From Guadua angustifolia (lineage: Eukaryota > Streptophyta > Magnoliopsida > Poales > Poaceae): a DNA stretch of 64,000 nucleotides. Position 1 is the first letter of the stretch; every line of letters starts with the position of its first letter. The position numbers and the translations under genes are program-made. This document shows positions 1-9,943 of this stretch, one piece after another. The stretch lies in assembly GCA_036346375.1 (NCBI GenBank), contig CM070520.1, positions 16,069,791-16,133,790 of the forward strand. Reading direction: 5' to 3'. The notes under the pieces are model-generated. The model did no database searches. It was not told where the DNA came from and was given only the letters and a program-made list of their open reading frames with translations.

Positions 1-32
1 AAAAAAGTAGGCATGAATGTGTAATTATATAC

Positions 33-405
33 CATGGCTTCGTTATAGCCGACACTCTCCGTGACAATTGCATGTATATTTGTACATACGTAGTATGCAC
101 ATAAATTATTTCCCTGGTCCTGTCTCATGCATGAAAAGTCTTTTATTATCTGGAAATTTTTCCTGTAGGGACGATGCCGACCTCCTTTCTTGCAATACTG
201 TGTGTATACCCTGTGAATGATTTTAAATAGTAATTAACCTTAAATACAATAGAATAAAATATTACTAGAGCAATAACGCAACGATCGAGTTTACCTGTTC
301 ATCATGTCCCAAAAATTTTGATACAGATCAAGTTCTTTTCTCAGCGAGTCCAAGACAAAAATTTTGCTAGCATCTAACTCGATGACGAGGAGGACCCAGT
401 AAAAA
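33..405 (-). pseudogene. CACTA-associated Ulp1-like (C48) protease exons, copy A
   Basis: Two minus-strand exons can be read although no long ORF covers them. Exon 1 (405 down to 295) encodes a stretch with YWVLLVIELDASKIFVLDSL and ends at a GTAAAC donor. Exon 2 (210 down to 33) follows an AG acceptor and contains CMRQDQGNNLCAYYVCTNIH, ending at ATG before a GTATATAATTAC donor. The junction phases agree (2+1, then 0). The NNLCxYYV segment matches the catalytic-Cys region of Ulp1/SENP-type C48 peptidases, which grass CACTA elements often carry near the end of the transposase ORF. The usual HW before the hydrophobic strand is YW here, so the catalytic His is lost. The last exon lies beyond the window edge. 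It is a fragment, probably non-functional. Confidence 0.68.
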
Positions 406-720
406 CTAAACATATATGTTAACATAGCATATTTTTTAAAAACCCTCAAGAAAAATCAAAATTATATTCTAATCCTCGTATCTCTTTTCATAGGTAACGG
501 ATGGACAATAACAGCTACGCCCGACAAGACCAGAGGGGACACGCGACGGGCACCTTTCATAGCTCCATGGCGCCACCACGTGGGGCTATAGAAACACCCC
601 CGTAAATGCGGTGGGGCCCACCGTAACCTTCCTCAAACAGGCATAGCTACCTCCGTAACTTCCCATCCACGCAACACCGTAACCTTCCTCAAACAGGCAT
701 AGATCTCTCTCCCATCAGGG

Positions 721-722
<2 letters not shown>

Positions 723-760
<38 letters not shown>
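723..760. repeat. (CT)19 microsatellite
   Basis: Uninterrupted CT dinucleotides. The partial copy at 6600-6625 has the same microsatellite with 13 units, so its length has changed since the duplication. Confidence 0.95.
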
Positions 761-762
<2 letters not shown>

Positions 763-772
763 GGGTAAGAAT

Positions 773-1085
773 AAGAGAAAAATATCCTGTGCAATCAGAC
801 AGGTTGATGAAACCATAGTATAACCTAACTAAAAAAAGTTTCAAAAAATTTTGAAAAAAATCATGGATGTACATCTCAGCTTACCCCATCTACATATAAA
901 ATTTCCTGATCAAATTCGTCATGTGCTAAGAGTAATAAAAAAATGACAAAGTTGATCATGAGCGAGGATATGTCAGATGGGGTAAGCTGAGATGTACTTC
1001 CATGACATGACATTCAGAATTTTTGAAACTTTTTAGTTGGTTGCACCATGGTTTCACCAAGCTGCGATTGCACAGATATGTTCCC
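773..1085. mobile_element. Foldback MITE, probably Mutator-like
   Basis: The ends are imperfect inverted repeats more than 100 bp long: GTACATCTCAGCTTACCCC near 870 is mirrored near 975-995, and the outer parts pair TGTGCAATC with GATTGCACA. AAGAAT flanks both sides (767-772 and 1086-1091), with weaker similarity over about 9 bp. The partial copy near 6628 (GCGGGTAAGAATCAGACGG) shows the uninterrupted site. A relative lies at 9944-10308. There is no coding capacity. Confidence 0.7.
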
Positions 1086-2015
1086 AAGAATCGACGGCGA
1101 AAACAACATATACTAACTTTCTATGTCTAATGACAATGGATCACGTCGACGGGCGGCGATGATTGACGAGCGCGCATAATTGGGATCGGCCGGGTAGGTA
1201 CTTCTACTACTAAAAAATCTCTTTCTTCTGATCTTGGCTAGAACCGATAGTGATAACACTTTTCTTTGTCGATTTATAAGTTAAACCGACAATGATATTA
1301 TTATTGTCGGTTCTTCACTTTACCGATTCAATTCGAATCGACGGTGATAATAAAAATCATAACTTTTATATATAGAGTTGGATGGAGACAAAATTTATAT
1401 GAAAATTGTAGCTCTCGATGAGATCTACAACTTTGTAGTTGACAACTTTTCTTATTTGAAATCATTAAGATATCCAAATAATAGTTGAAACTTTGAGATA
1501 TGACAGTTGACTCCGTATGCAACGATTATAGTGGTCGAGCATGCGATGCCTGCGCCTGCGATGGATCTTATCTACGCGCGGCGCGTGAGGCGTTTGATAT
1601 AATACATTCCATTAAAGCTTGCAAGGTTCCGGCATGATGGGGCTATCCACATGTCACTTTGGCATTTTTGCAAAAAATCCTCTGTGTTTCATGAAATTAC
1701 GGATAGGTCACTGCAAATTATGGATAGGTCCTCCGCGATTTTTTGTGAGAGAAAGATTTTCTTTTCTAAATCGCTGTAGGGTCGAGGATGCGCCTAGAGG
1801 GGGGGTGAATAGGCGTTTTACAAAATTCGATCGCTTGCTAAAATCAATCGCTCTAATCAACCCCTATGTCCAAACCTAATCAAATATATATGCGGAAGCG
1901 ATAAAAAGGTTTTGACAATTAAAGCCTAAATCAACTAGGCTCACTAGTGCACTAACTAAATTATGTCTCTAAACTAGAATTGCTAAATTGATCAATCAAT
2001 TAATACTAAGCAATT

Positions 2016-2351
2016 CTAATTACAATCAAGCAAATGAACAATATACAATAAATGTAAATACTTGAAAGTAAAAGAGACAACCGATATTTTTCCGTGGTGT
2101 TCGGAGACTTGCCGGTCTCCCCTAGTCCACGTTGAGGCAAGCCCACACTTGGACCGGCTCCCGCTCGAGCACCCGCCTCTTTCCACTAGTCGTGATTTTT
2201 CACGCTTGCGCGTAGGCTCAACCCGAACCTTCACAAACTTGCCGGGGCTTCTCACACCTCGAGAGCTCCCGCGCACGACGCCTACGCCGTCTAGGAGTCG
2301 GCAACCTCCAAGAGTAACAAGCCGCTCCTTCGCTTGAACCTCACCGGGCAC
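2016..2351 (-). other. Open frame in the LTR 3' leader region
   Basis: A 111-codon frame on the LTR sense strand contains KERLVTLGGCRLLDGVGVVR. The same frame is open in copy 2 (14089-14421, 110 codons) and partly in copy 4 (54649-54915), but broken in copy 3 (about 44470-44760). It lies near the LTR 3' end, where the R/U5 leader is expected. Conservation may reflect recent common origin rather than coding. I recognise no protein family. Confidence 0.3.
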
Positions 2352-2379
2352 AACGAATGCGCTCCTCGGTGATCACCAA

Positions 2380-3745
2380 GTGCAACACATGCACAAGGAC
2401 CTCACTCAAGTGCAACACATGCACAAGAGCTTCTCAAACCACTCACTAATTGCAACACATGCAATTTGTGCTCACTATAAGCTCAAGAAGCAAATGGAGA
2501 AGGGCAACACATGCACACAACCCCACACACTCACAATAACTCCATTCCTTCAACAACACTCAAATGCCATTCCAAGGCTCCTTTTATAGCCTCCAAGCCA
2601 AAACTAGCCGTTGGGAGTCGAAATGGGCAGAACTCCAGAAAATCCGGTGCTACCGCCCTACTAGAATCGGTAGCACCGGCCTACGGGCCAACGGCTACAA
2701 AACTAGTCGTTACCAGGAAATCCGGTAGCACCGGCCAACTAGGGCGGTGCTACACGCCACGAGCTAACACCTTAGGCCATAAGCTTGTAGCACCGACCAC
2801 ATAAACCTCAAAAACACACCCCTCTGGAAATATCACACCGGCCAGAGGGGCGGTGCTACCGCTCACCGGTAGCACCGGGATACCACCACCGGTAGCACCG
2901 GTCTCACAGAGAAAACATGATTTTTCAATCCCAAAATCATTTCTCCAAAAAACCAAATGCTATTCTTTGAGCCATAGGATGATCAACACATGATCATATA
3001 CTTATGCAAAACACATTTGCACCAACTTAGCTCATGCTCAAAGAATCTCTACCAAATTGCAAAAACACATTTCGTAATCAACTCAAGATCTATTCGCAAA
3101 ACGTATTAAGCAAATCAAACTCGAGTTTATGAGATTAATCCCCCTAGCCATGTGAAGGTCAACACAAGACCCGGTCAACTTGCCAACACCCGTTGCAAGC
3201 CCCACTCACACGCCCTCGGGATTCCGGACTCATAAACCTCAGTTTATTCGCACAACGAACTTGCAAATAACACAATAAAACCATTTCATGCTTGAGCACT
3301 ACTCTTTGCAACACATGCAAAAGTCTAGCTCCAAGCAACATCAATTCAAGGTGCATGAACTCTCTAATTGCAACACATGCAATTCTCTAGTCCCATGCAA
3401 CACCAAAACCAAACATCGACTAAAACCAAATCACACGTATGAGCTCTTTACTCGCAACACATGCAAGCCTCTAGCTCCATACAAACACACAACAAAAATC
3501 ATGCTTGAACTCTCTCCTTTTGCAACACATGCAAAACTTAGCTCCAAGCAACACCAAGGTTTTATAAAGATTTGTTTTGCGAACAAAGCATGAAGCTTCA
3601 ACTAATGCAACACATGCAAAAGTGAACTTCACACAAAAGCCAACGCACTAGCTTATTACTTCTTGCAACACATGCAAATCAAAGCATTATCTAAAACCAA
3701 ATGCAACCAAGCATAGGTTTAACCCATTCGCAACACATGCCAAAT
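2380..3745. repeat. Array of mini-hairpins with constant ACACA centre
   Basis: Short inverted repeats with different stems surround the same pentamer ACACA. Examples are GTGCA/TGCAC (2380-2394 and 2410-2424), AATTGCA/TGCAATT (2448-2466 and 3366-3384), ATGATCA/TGATCAT (2979-2997), TTTGCA/TGCAAA (3305-3321), TTTTGCA/TGCAAAA (3518-3536), and shorter stems near 2504, 3450, 3606, 3663 and 3730. The same arrangement occurs in the other three LTR copies. No known element type explains a constant centre with variable complementary arms. Confidence 0.85.
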
Positions 3746-4206
3746 GGTTAACCCATATGCAAAAACCAAATCCAAATGGTTGAGCTTGAGTGAGCGCGAA
3801 TGAGATCACCAACACATGATGAAGCTCAAGCAAAGGAACGACCCTCTTAATAGCACAGCGATAAAACCTTAGACTCAAAGACTACAAAAGTCCTTAGCCT
3901 ATCTAATTATACCTTCGCAGTGTCATGCAAGCAATCCCCTTTGGGGTCTTTATGATCATCACTTTGATACTCCCGGGATCTCTACTCGACTCCTCTTGGG
4001 ATCCACTCTTGGCGCCCATCAACTCATGATGCCGTCCTTGTCCGTTTTCATCATCTCATTCATCTTTGGACCTAACTCAAACACAACTCATGAAACTTAT
4101 TAGTCCAAGATGCATGGTTGTCTCAATTATCTCTTGCACTCCATTCACATAATGGATGCCTTTAGATCAATTGAGCACAACCTAAATCAATTGAAATGAT
4201 TGTAAA

Positions 4207-4640
4207 TGTGTCTTAAGTATAATAATGCAACTCATGCTTTATTATACTTAAGAACTATTCATTTGTCCTCAATTAATCACGGAACACCATCAACACATGA
4301 TGAAGTGTTCGTTAATAATTAATTAAGACAAATGAACTCAATTTAAATTATCATTTAAATTGATATGAGTATATATTAACTACACAAGTTTTCATATACT
4401 CATGTTGATGGAAAGTAATGATCCATTATATGTAAATTATATGGAAACGATCATTACTCTAAATCATCAACTATAGAATACACCCCACATGTACATGTGC
4501 ATAGATATAATTGACTTGGACATAATATGCACATATCCAATTTGATCGTATTGGAGTATATCCTATATTACCATGAGTATACTTATAACTAGGCAATTCA
4601 AACATATACTCAAGATTTAGTTTCTTTGTCTTGATCCTTA
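4207..4640. repeat. Chain of larger foldbacks in the AT-rich half of the LTR
   Basis: Consecutive inverted repeats are visible. CTTAAGTATAATAATGCA (4212-4229) pairs with 4235-4252 around ACTCA with one mismatch. GAACAC..GTGTTC surrounds TCA-ACACA-TGA near 4281-4310. CAATTTAAAT/ATTTAAATTG lies near 4340-4362, AACT-ACACA-AGTT near 4378-4390 inside ATGAGTATAT/ATATACTCAT, and GTAATGATC/GATCATTAC near 4415-4458. They follow one another with little unpaired sequence. Confidence 0.8.
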
Positions 4641-5169
4641 TATGTGTCAATAAGAATTAGATCAATACAAAGAGACTTTCAAGTTAAACTACAAACTCCC
4701 TCTAAATATGTGCATCCATGTAATATATGGATTGAGAAACATAATGCACATTTTGTGGTTAATATAACGGGGACATTCATACTTTAACTTGAATCCAAAG
4801 TATGTAATTAATACTATAATGAATATGCATACATACCTCGGGTTTTCCATTTTTCAATGCGATGAGACTAAACAAAGATATTCTAAACAAACAAATTAGT
4901 CTCGATATAAGATTGTCATTAATAACACTATCGCATTAGGGGATAAACTCAATATTGGATTTGTCATTAACACAAGATTAGATTTGTCATTAACACCAAA
5001 ACCATAACTAATGAAGGTTGAACTTACAATCTCCCCTTTTTGGTCCTCGTGCGCGTTTCTGAAAAAACCTCCGTTAAATTCAAATCGCGAACAAGCCCTT
5101 TTCTAATTTTTCAGGATAGCGAAACGTGTCCAAAAGCGTAACATTGAGTCCTTCCTCTTACGTCTAGGT

Positions 5170-5625
5170 CCTTTCTCCGTTTTTTCGGAAAAATGTTTTC
5201 ATCACCGAAAAATGTGTTCACTCTATCTCTAGACTTTTTCCTCCGTTCTTTCCGGAAAAATATTTCCGTGCTCCGTTTTCCTCGTTTTCCGGAAAAAAAT
5301 GTTTTCGTGGTCCGTTTTTCCTCGTTTTCCAAAAAAATCATGGTCCGTTTTTCTCCGAAAAACAGATTTGTTTTTTTTCGTTCACTTGCACGACGACGCG
5401 CCGCTTAGTCCTTTCTCTATTTTTTCCGAAAAAAATGTTTTCGCGCTCCGTTTTTCCCGGAAAAAATGTTTTCGTGCTCCGTTTTTCCTCGCTTTTCCAA
5501 AAAAAAAATTCGTGGTCCGTTTTTTCTCTGAGAAAAACACAAATTTGTTTTTCGTTCACGCGCGCGGCAATTTTTTTTTCGTGATCCGTTTTTCTCCGAA
5601 AAAAACATAAATTTGTTTTCCGTTC
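5170..5625. repeat. Degenerate tandem repeats inside the Helitron
   Basis: A unit of roughly 40-60 bp built from TCCGTTTTTCCTCG and GGAAAAAATGTTTTCGTG recurs at least six times with T/A-run length changes. Long ORFs on both strands here are a by-product of the repeat. Similar sequence lies at 30350-30740 and 45150-45420. Confidence 0.75.
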
Positions 5626-5659
5626 ACGCGCGCGGCGTGCGCCGCGCTTATTGTTCTAG

Positions 5660-6500
5660 TATATAACAAAGGGGTCTCGGACTCTCGGTGTTCTGATTTT
5701 GATCAACCATCCTGGAAAATAAAGAAATTAAAGCAATGACGTACGGATCTACAGTATGAAGTGGGTGCTCCGGCGCCCGCGTACGTGCAACTGGAGAGAA
5801 ATTCACAGTATTATACTAATAGTATACTTCATTCGGTTACGAATAGTTGCCGTTTTAGAATATTGACACGGTCTCTAAAACACAGACTCGGACACTAACT
5901 TTTATTATAATATATTTTTAAAACCCAATAAAATTATAATATTGTGAAAGTACTTTTCAAGAAAAACCTACACTATGATTTTTATATATCTAATTTAAAT
6001 GTTTAAAAAGATACTTACAGTCAAAGTTTTGAAAGATCCAAAATGAGGGAGAATGATGGACAGTAAAAATCAAATTTAACCACTAATTTATTAAGTATAT
6101 TCTTTCTGCTGAACTATCAAATAAAGCATAACTAATTAATATGATCCACTTAATAAAATAAATAAATCTAGCGTACCATAAAAAGACCTTAATAGAATGG
6201 AGGCCAAGATATCATGCCCGATGGACCGATCGCCACGAGCGGGCACTGCGAGGGTGGCACGTCGATCCACCGGTGTACTGCCGGTGTCGCTGTGCTTTCG
6301 CCATCTCCTGTGTACCTCCACATGCTCGTCAACGAATACTCTGGTACACATATGTACGCACGTATATGGATTCCGGCGTAGGGCGCGCTAGCAATTTTTG
6401 CCACACGTACGTACATGGGTATGATGCATATCACTGTTGATTGTTAGTTCGAGTCGATAGTGATATAGATCTATCATTGCCGGTTGTTAGTTTGGACTAA
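5660..6500. repeat. CACTA block, copy A (right part)
   Basis: This continues copy A after the Helitron and matches 9437-9943, 10309-10451, 11390-11500 and 12031-12080 of copy C in order. It holds the uninterrupted sites for three copy-C insertions: GGCCAAGATATCATG (about 6202-6216) for the foldback MITE, ACTCTGGTACACATATG (about 6339-6355) for the Mutator-like element, and GTTAGTTCGAGTCG (about 6445-6458) for the small CACTA. No gene is seen. Confidence 0.7.
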
Positions 6501-6510
6501 CAGTGATAAT

Positions 6511-7130
6511 CAAACAGGCATAACTACCTCCATAACTTCCCATCCACGCAACACTGTAACCTTCGTCAAACAGGCATAGATCTCTCTTCTATCAGGGAGC
6601 TCTCTCTCTCTCTCTCTCTCTCTCTGCGGGTAAGAATCAGACGGCGAAAACAACGTATACTAACATTCTATGTCTAATGAGTAATGACAATGGATTAGGT
6701 CGACGGGCGGCGTATAATTGACGAGCGCGCATGATTGGGATCGGCCGCCGGGGGAGGTACTTCTACTACTAAAAAAAAAATCTCTTTCTTACCGATCTTC
6801 GGCTAGAACCAATAGTGATAACGTTTTTACTGTCGATTCATAAGTTAAACCGACAATGATATTATTACTGTCGATTCTTCACTGCCGATTCAATTCCGAA
6901 CCGATAGTGATAATAAAAATCATAACTTTTGTATATAGAGTTGGATGGAGACAAAATTTATATGAAAATTATAGCTCTCGATAAGATCCACAACTTTGTA
7001 GTTGACAACTTTTCTTATTTGAAATCATTAAGATATCCAAATAATAGTTGAAACTTTCGGATATGACTGTGGCTCCGTATGTAACGATTATAGTGGCCGA
7101 GCATGCAATGCTTGCGCCTGCGATCATTAC
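6511..7130. repeat. Partial third copy of the CACTA block (copy B)
   Basis: This matches about 635-1545, without the foldback MITE, and the corresponding part of copy C. It includes a (CT)13 run at 6600-6625, the CAATGGATTAGGTCGACGG segment, the TACTACTAAAAAAA segment that may be a decayed CACTA terminus, and subterminal repeats at 6790-6920. Confidence 0.65.
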
Positions 7131-7460
7131 TACAGAATAGGTCATCACTGCCGGCTCGTCCACACCATTACTGCCAGTTATGGAAGCCGGCAGTGATTGG
7201 TCAGCAGTGATACTCGGGGTTATTACTGCCGTCTTAGGAACCGACAGTGATAATAGATATCACTGCCAGTTCATTATACAACCGGCAGTGATACTCGACT
7301 ATCTCTGCCGTTTTACACTAGAACCCGGCAGTGATATTCGACTATCTCTGCCGGTTCACACTAGAATCCGGCAGTGATATATGTATATCTCTGCCGGCCT
7401 ATACGAAGAACCGACAGCAATATATGTATATCACTTTGCCGATTCTCAGACGAACGGCGG
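7130..7460. repeat. CACTA subterminal inverted-repeat array
   Basis: Units such as TCTCTGCCGGTTCACACTAG and AACCGGCAGTGATA alternate in opposite orientation about every 35-40 bp, at least eight times. Such arrays are the binding region for the CACTA-encoded accessory DNA-binding protein in characterised elements. The same unit occurs at 12050-12240. Confidence 0.75.
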
Positions 7461-7471
7461 TGACAATAGAA

Positions 7472-7595
7472 TACGAAAAAATTTGTAGATGTACTTCATA
7501 GATTACTCTACCTATGTATAAAATTGTAGGTTAAAACCTACAATTTTATACATAGGTAGAGTAATCTATGAAGTACATCTACAAATTTTTTCGTA
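7472..7595. repeat. Perfect 61-bp inverted repeat with 2-nt spacer
   Basis: Positions 7472-7532 are exactly complementary to 7535-7595, with only AA between the arms; pairing stops at 7471/7596. The arm begins TACGAAAAAATTTGTAGATG. Single-stranded DNA or RNA from here would form one long uninterrupted hairpin. I see no target duplication defining it as a separate MITE. The corresponding part of copy A lies outside the window. Confidence 0.9.
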
Positions 7596-7780
7596 GTTTT
7601 GTGACTTTTATTAGTTGGTGTGCACGATGTGTACACGGAAGGCCTGTGTGCATACGATATGTTGCCTTCAAATATATAGTATATAAAGTGTCGTTAGATC
7701 ATAATTAAAATATATTAAAGCATCACAATATTTAGTTTTTACAATAGTCTATTTACAAATGTAGTGTGAGTACATTTCGT

Positions 7781-8372
7781 TCACTTTGGATCGAGGATGT
7801 CATCGTGGAACTCGCCGTTTGGATTGATGATCTGATCGTGAACGAATCCAGCAATCTGCTCTTGAATTGCTAAAACTTCTGTTAGCAATAACTTATTGGT
7901 TCTCATCTTGGAGCGCTGTTATTGAATAAAAGAGAAATTTAATTAATGATGATAGATGTTAAATGAAAGAAAAGTAGGTATGAATGTGTAATTATATACC
8001 ATGACTTCGTTATAGCCGACACTCTTCGTGACAATTGCATGTATATTTGTACATACGTAGTATGCACATAAATTATTTCCCTAGTCCTGTCTCATGCATG
8101 GAAAGTCTTTTATTATCTGAAAAATTTTCCTATAGGGACGATGCCGACCACCTTTCTTACAATACCGTGTGTATGCCCTGTGAATGATTTTAAATAGTAA
8201 TTAACCTTAAATACAATAGAATAAAATATTACTAGAGCAATAACGCAACGATCGAGTTTACCTGTTAATCATGTCCCAAAAATTTTGATACAGATCAAGT
8301 TCTTTTCTCAGCGAGTTTAAGACAAAAATCCTGCTAGCATCTAACTCGACGACGAGAAAAACTCATTGAAAA
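7781..8372 (-). pseudogene. CACTA-associated Ulp1-like (C48) protease exons, copy C
   Basis: Three minus-strand exons with matching phases: 8372-8262 (111 nt), 8177-8000 (178 nt) and 7915-7781 (135 nt, ending TGA). The first two have the same lengths as in copy A. The last intron (7999-7916) starts GTATATAATTAC and ends in a pyrimidine-rich stretch plus CAG. The last exon encodes 44 residues including EQIAGFVHDQIINPNGEFHD. Decay is clear: exon 1 has TGA where copy A has Trp and Asn where copy A has the VLDSL Asp, and exon 2 has TAG in place of the Gln in RQDQGNN. The catalytic-Cys segment NNLCAYYV remains. This is a dead C-terminal transposase/protease fragment. Confidence 0.68.
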
Positions 8373-8749
8373 CTAGACATATATATTAACATAGCATATT
8401 TTTTAAAAACCCTCAAGAAAAATCAAAATTATATTCTAATCCTCGTATCTCTTTTCATAGGTAAACGATGGACAATAACAGCTACGCCCGACAAGACCAG
8501 AGGGGACACGCGACGGGCACCTTTCATAGCTGCCTGGCGCCACCACGTGGGGCTACAGAAACATCCCCGTAAATGCGGTGGGGCCCACCGTAACCTTCCT
8601 CAAACAGGCATAGATCTCTCTCCTATCAGGGAGGAAAACAACGTATACTAACTTTCTATGTCTAATGACAATGGATTACGTCGACGGGCGGCGTATAATT
8701 GACGAGCGCGCATGATTGGGATCGGCCGCCGGGGGAGGTACTTTTACTA

Positions 8750-9043
8750 CTCCCTCCGTCCAGAATTGATCATCATATAAGCTTAAACTTAAAATCCAGG
8801 ATTGATCAGCGCCTAAGCCTTGAGAGTAAATGCCCTGCATGCATGAACGCTTTACAATCTCTCCTCTCTGTTACTCCCACCAATCAAAGGAGGCAAGTAA
8901 ATGCCTTGCACGCTGATCAATTCGCATGCGGACGGATTACTAAGGGGATTAATAGCGAGAGTAAATGGAATATGGGGGAGTTTAAGTACTCCTTGGTCTT
9001 GGTGACAAATGCTTAGGTGTTGATCAATTCTGGACGGAGCGAG
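8750..9043. mobile_element. Stowaway MITE (Tc1/mariner type)
   Basis: The ends are CTCCCTCCGTCCAGAATTGA and its near-exact inverse TCAATTCTGGACGGAGCGAG. TA is duplicated at 8748-8749 and 9044-9045. Removing the 294-bp element and one TA restores the TACTTxTACTACTAAAAAA sequence of copies A and B. It is non-coding. Confidence 0.95.
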
Positions 9044-9943
9044 TACTAAAAAAATCTCTTTCTTACCGATCTTTGGCTAGAACTGATAGTGATAACACTT
9101 TTACTATCAATTCATAAGTTAAACCGACAATGATATTATTACCGTCGGTTCTTCACTGCCGATTCAATTCCGAACCGACAGTGATAATAAAAATCATAAC
9201 TTTTGTACATAGAGTTGGATGGAGACAAAATTTATATGAAAATTGTAGCTCTCGATGAGATCTACAACTTTGTAGTTGACAACTTTTCTTATTTGAAATC
9301 ATTAAGATATCCAAATAATAGTTGAAACTTTCGGATATGACTGTGACTCCGTATGCAATGATTATAGTCGTCGAGCGTGCAATGCCTGCGCCTGCGATGG
9401 ATCTTATCTACGCACGGCGCGTGAGGCGTTTGATATATATAACAAAGGGGTCTCGGACTCTCGGTGTTCTGATTTTGATCAACCATCCTGGAAAATAAAG
9501 AAATTAAAGCAATGACGCACGTGCAACTGGAGAGAAATTCACAGTATTATACTAATAGTATACTTTATTCGATTACAAATAGTTGCCGTTTTAGAATATT
9601 GTCACGGTCTCTAAAACATAGCTCTGGACACTAATTTTTATTATAATATATTTTTAAAACCCAATAAAATTATAATATTGTGAAAGTACTTTTCAAGAAA
9701 AACCTACACTATGATTATTATGTATCTAATTTAAATGTTTAAAAAGATACTTACAGTCAAAGTTTAGAAAGATCCAAAATGAGGGAGAATGATGGACAGT
9801 AAAATTAAATTTAACCACTAATTTATTAAGTATATTCTTTCTGCTGAACTATCAAATAAAGCATAGCTAATTAATATGATCCACTTAATAAGAAAAATAA
9901 ATCTAGCGTCGTAAAAAGACCTTATTAGAATGGAGGCCAAGAT

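Larger units (their letters stand above)
1..1599. repeat. Degenerate CACTA block, copy A (left part)
   Basis: This stretch matches 7970-9436 closely and in order, including the start, the exons described separately and the subterminal-type repeats from about 1205 on. Motifs such as GATAGTGATAACAC and AACCGACAATGATATTAT around 1240-1340 are short inverted repeats typical of CACTA subterminal regions. The block is cut at the left by the window edge and at 1599 by a Helitron; it resumes at 5660. The assignment to CACTA rests on the repeats and the matching right end of copy C at 12252. Confidence 0.6.
1775..5028 (-). mobile_element. SIRE-type Ty1/copia LTR, minus orientation (copy 1)
   Basis: Read on the minus strand it starts TGTAAGTTCAACCTTCATTA and ends ATCCTCGACCCTACA (TG..CA, about 3.25 kb). 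Copies at 13845, 30735 and 54429 share the same ends. In copies 2 and 4 the outer boundary is followed by a polypurine tract, AAAAAGGGGGAGAT on the minus strand, as in SIRE/Opie-type elements. Here the flanks are ATCGC (1770-1774) and ATCTC (5029-5033). This is either a 4/5 target duplication of a solo LTR or a remnant of the polypurine tract. No gag-pol is present. Confidence 0.85.
1600..5659 (+). mobile_element. Non-autonomous Helitron (about 0.8 kb) split by an LTR
   Basis: The right end has a GC-rich hairpin (GCGCGGC/GCCGCGC around 5630-5648), then a short spacer, then CTAG followed by T. That is the Helitron 3' terminus. Copy C at 9431-9445 reads GTTTGATATATATAACAAAG without interruption, which matches insertion between A1599 and T5660 with no target duplication. 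The 5' end reads TA rather than the canonical TC, so it is diverged or slightly misplaced. Interior motifs (ATTACGGATAGGTC, CAAATCGCGAACAAGCCC) recur in Helitrons near 30100 and 50050. It has no Rep/helicase gene. Confidence 0.78.

Noticed and set aside
689..874. Frame containing an RERERERE run
   Set aside because: It is the translation of the (CT)19 microsatellite.
2380..3745. CRISPR-like appearance of the regularly recurring CAACACATG
   Set aside because: Spacing is irregular, the repeat core is only about 9-11 bp, and the variable parts are arms complementary across the core rather than unique spacers; the sequence is a plant LTR.
5193..5610. Overlapping frames on both strands around 5200-5600
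   Set aside because: They come from tandem T/A-rich Helitron repeats; the translations are low-complexity.
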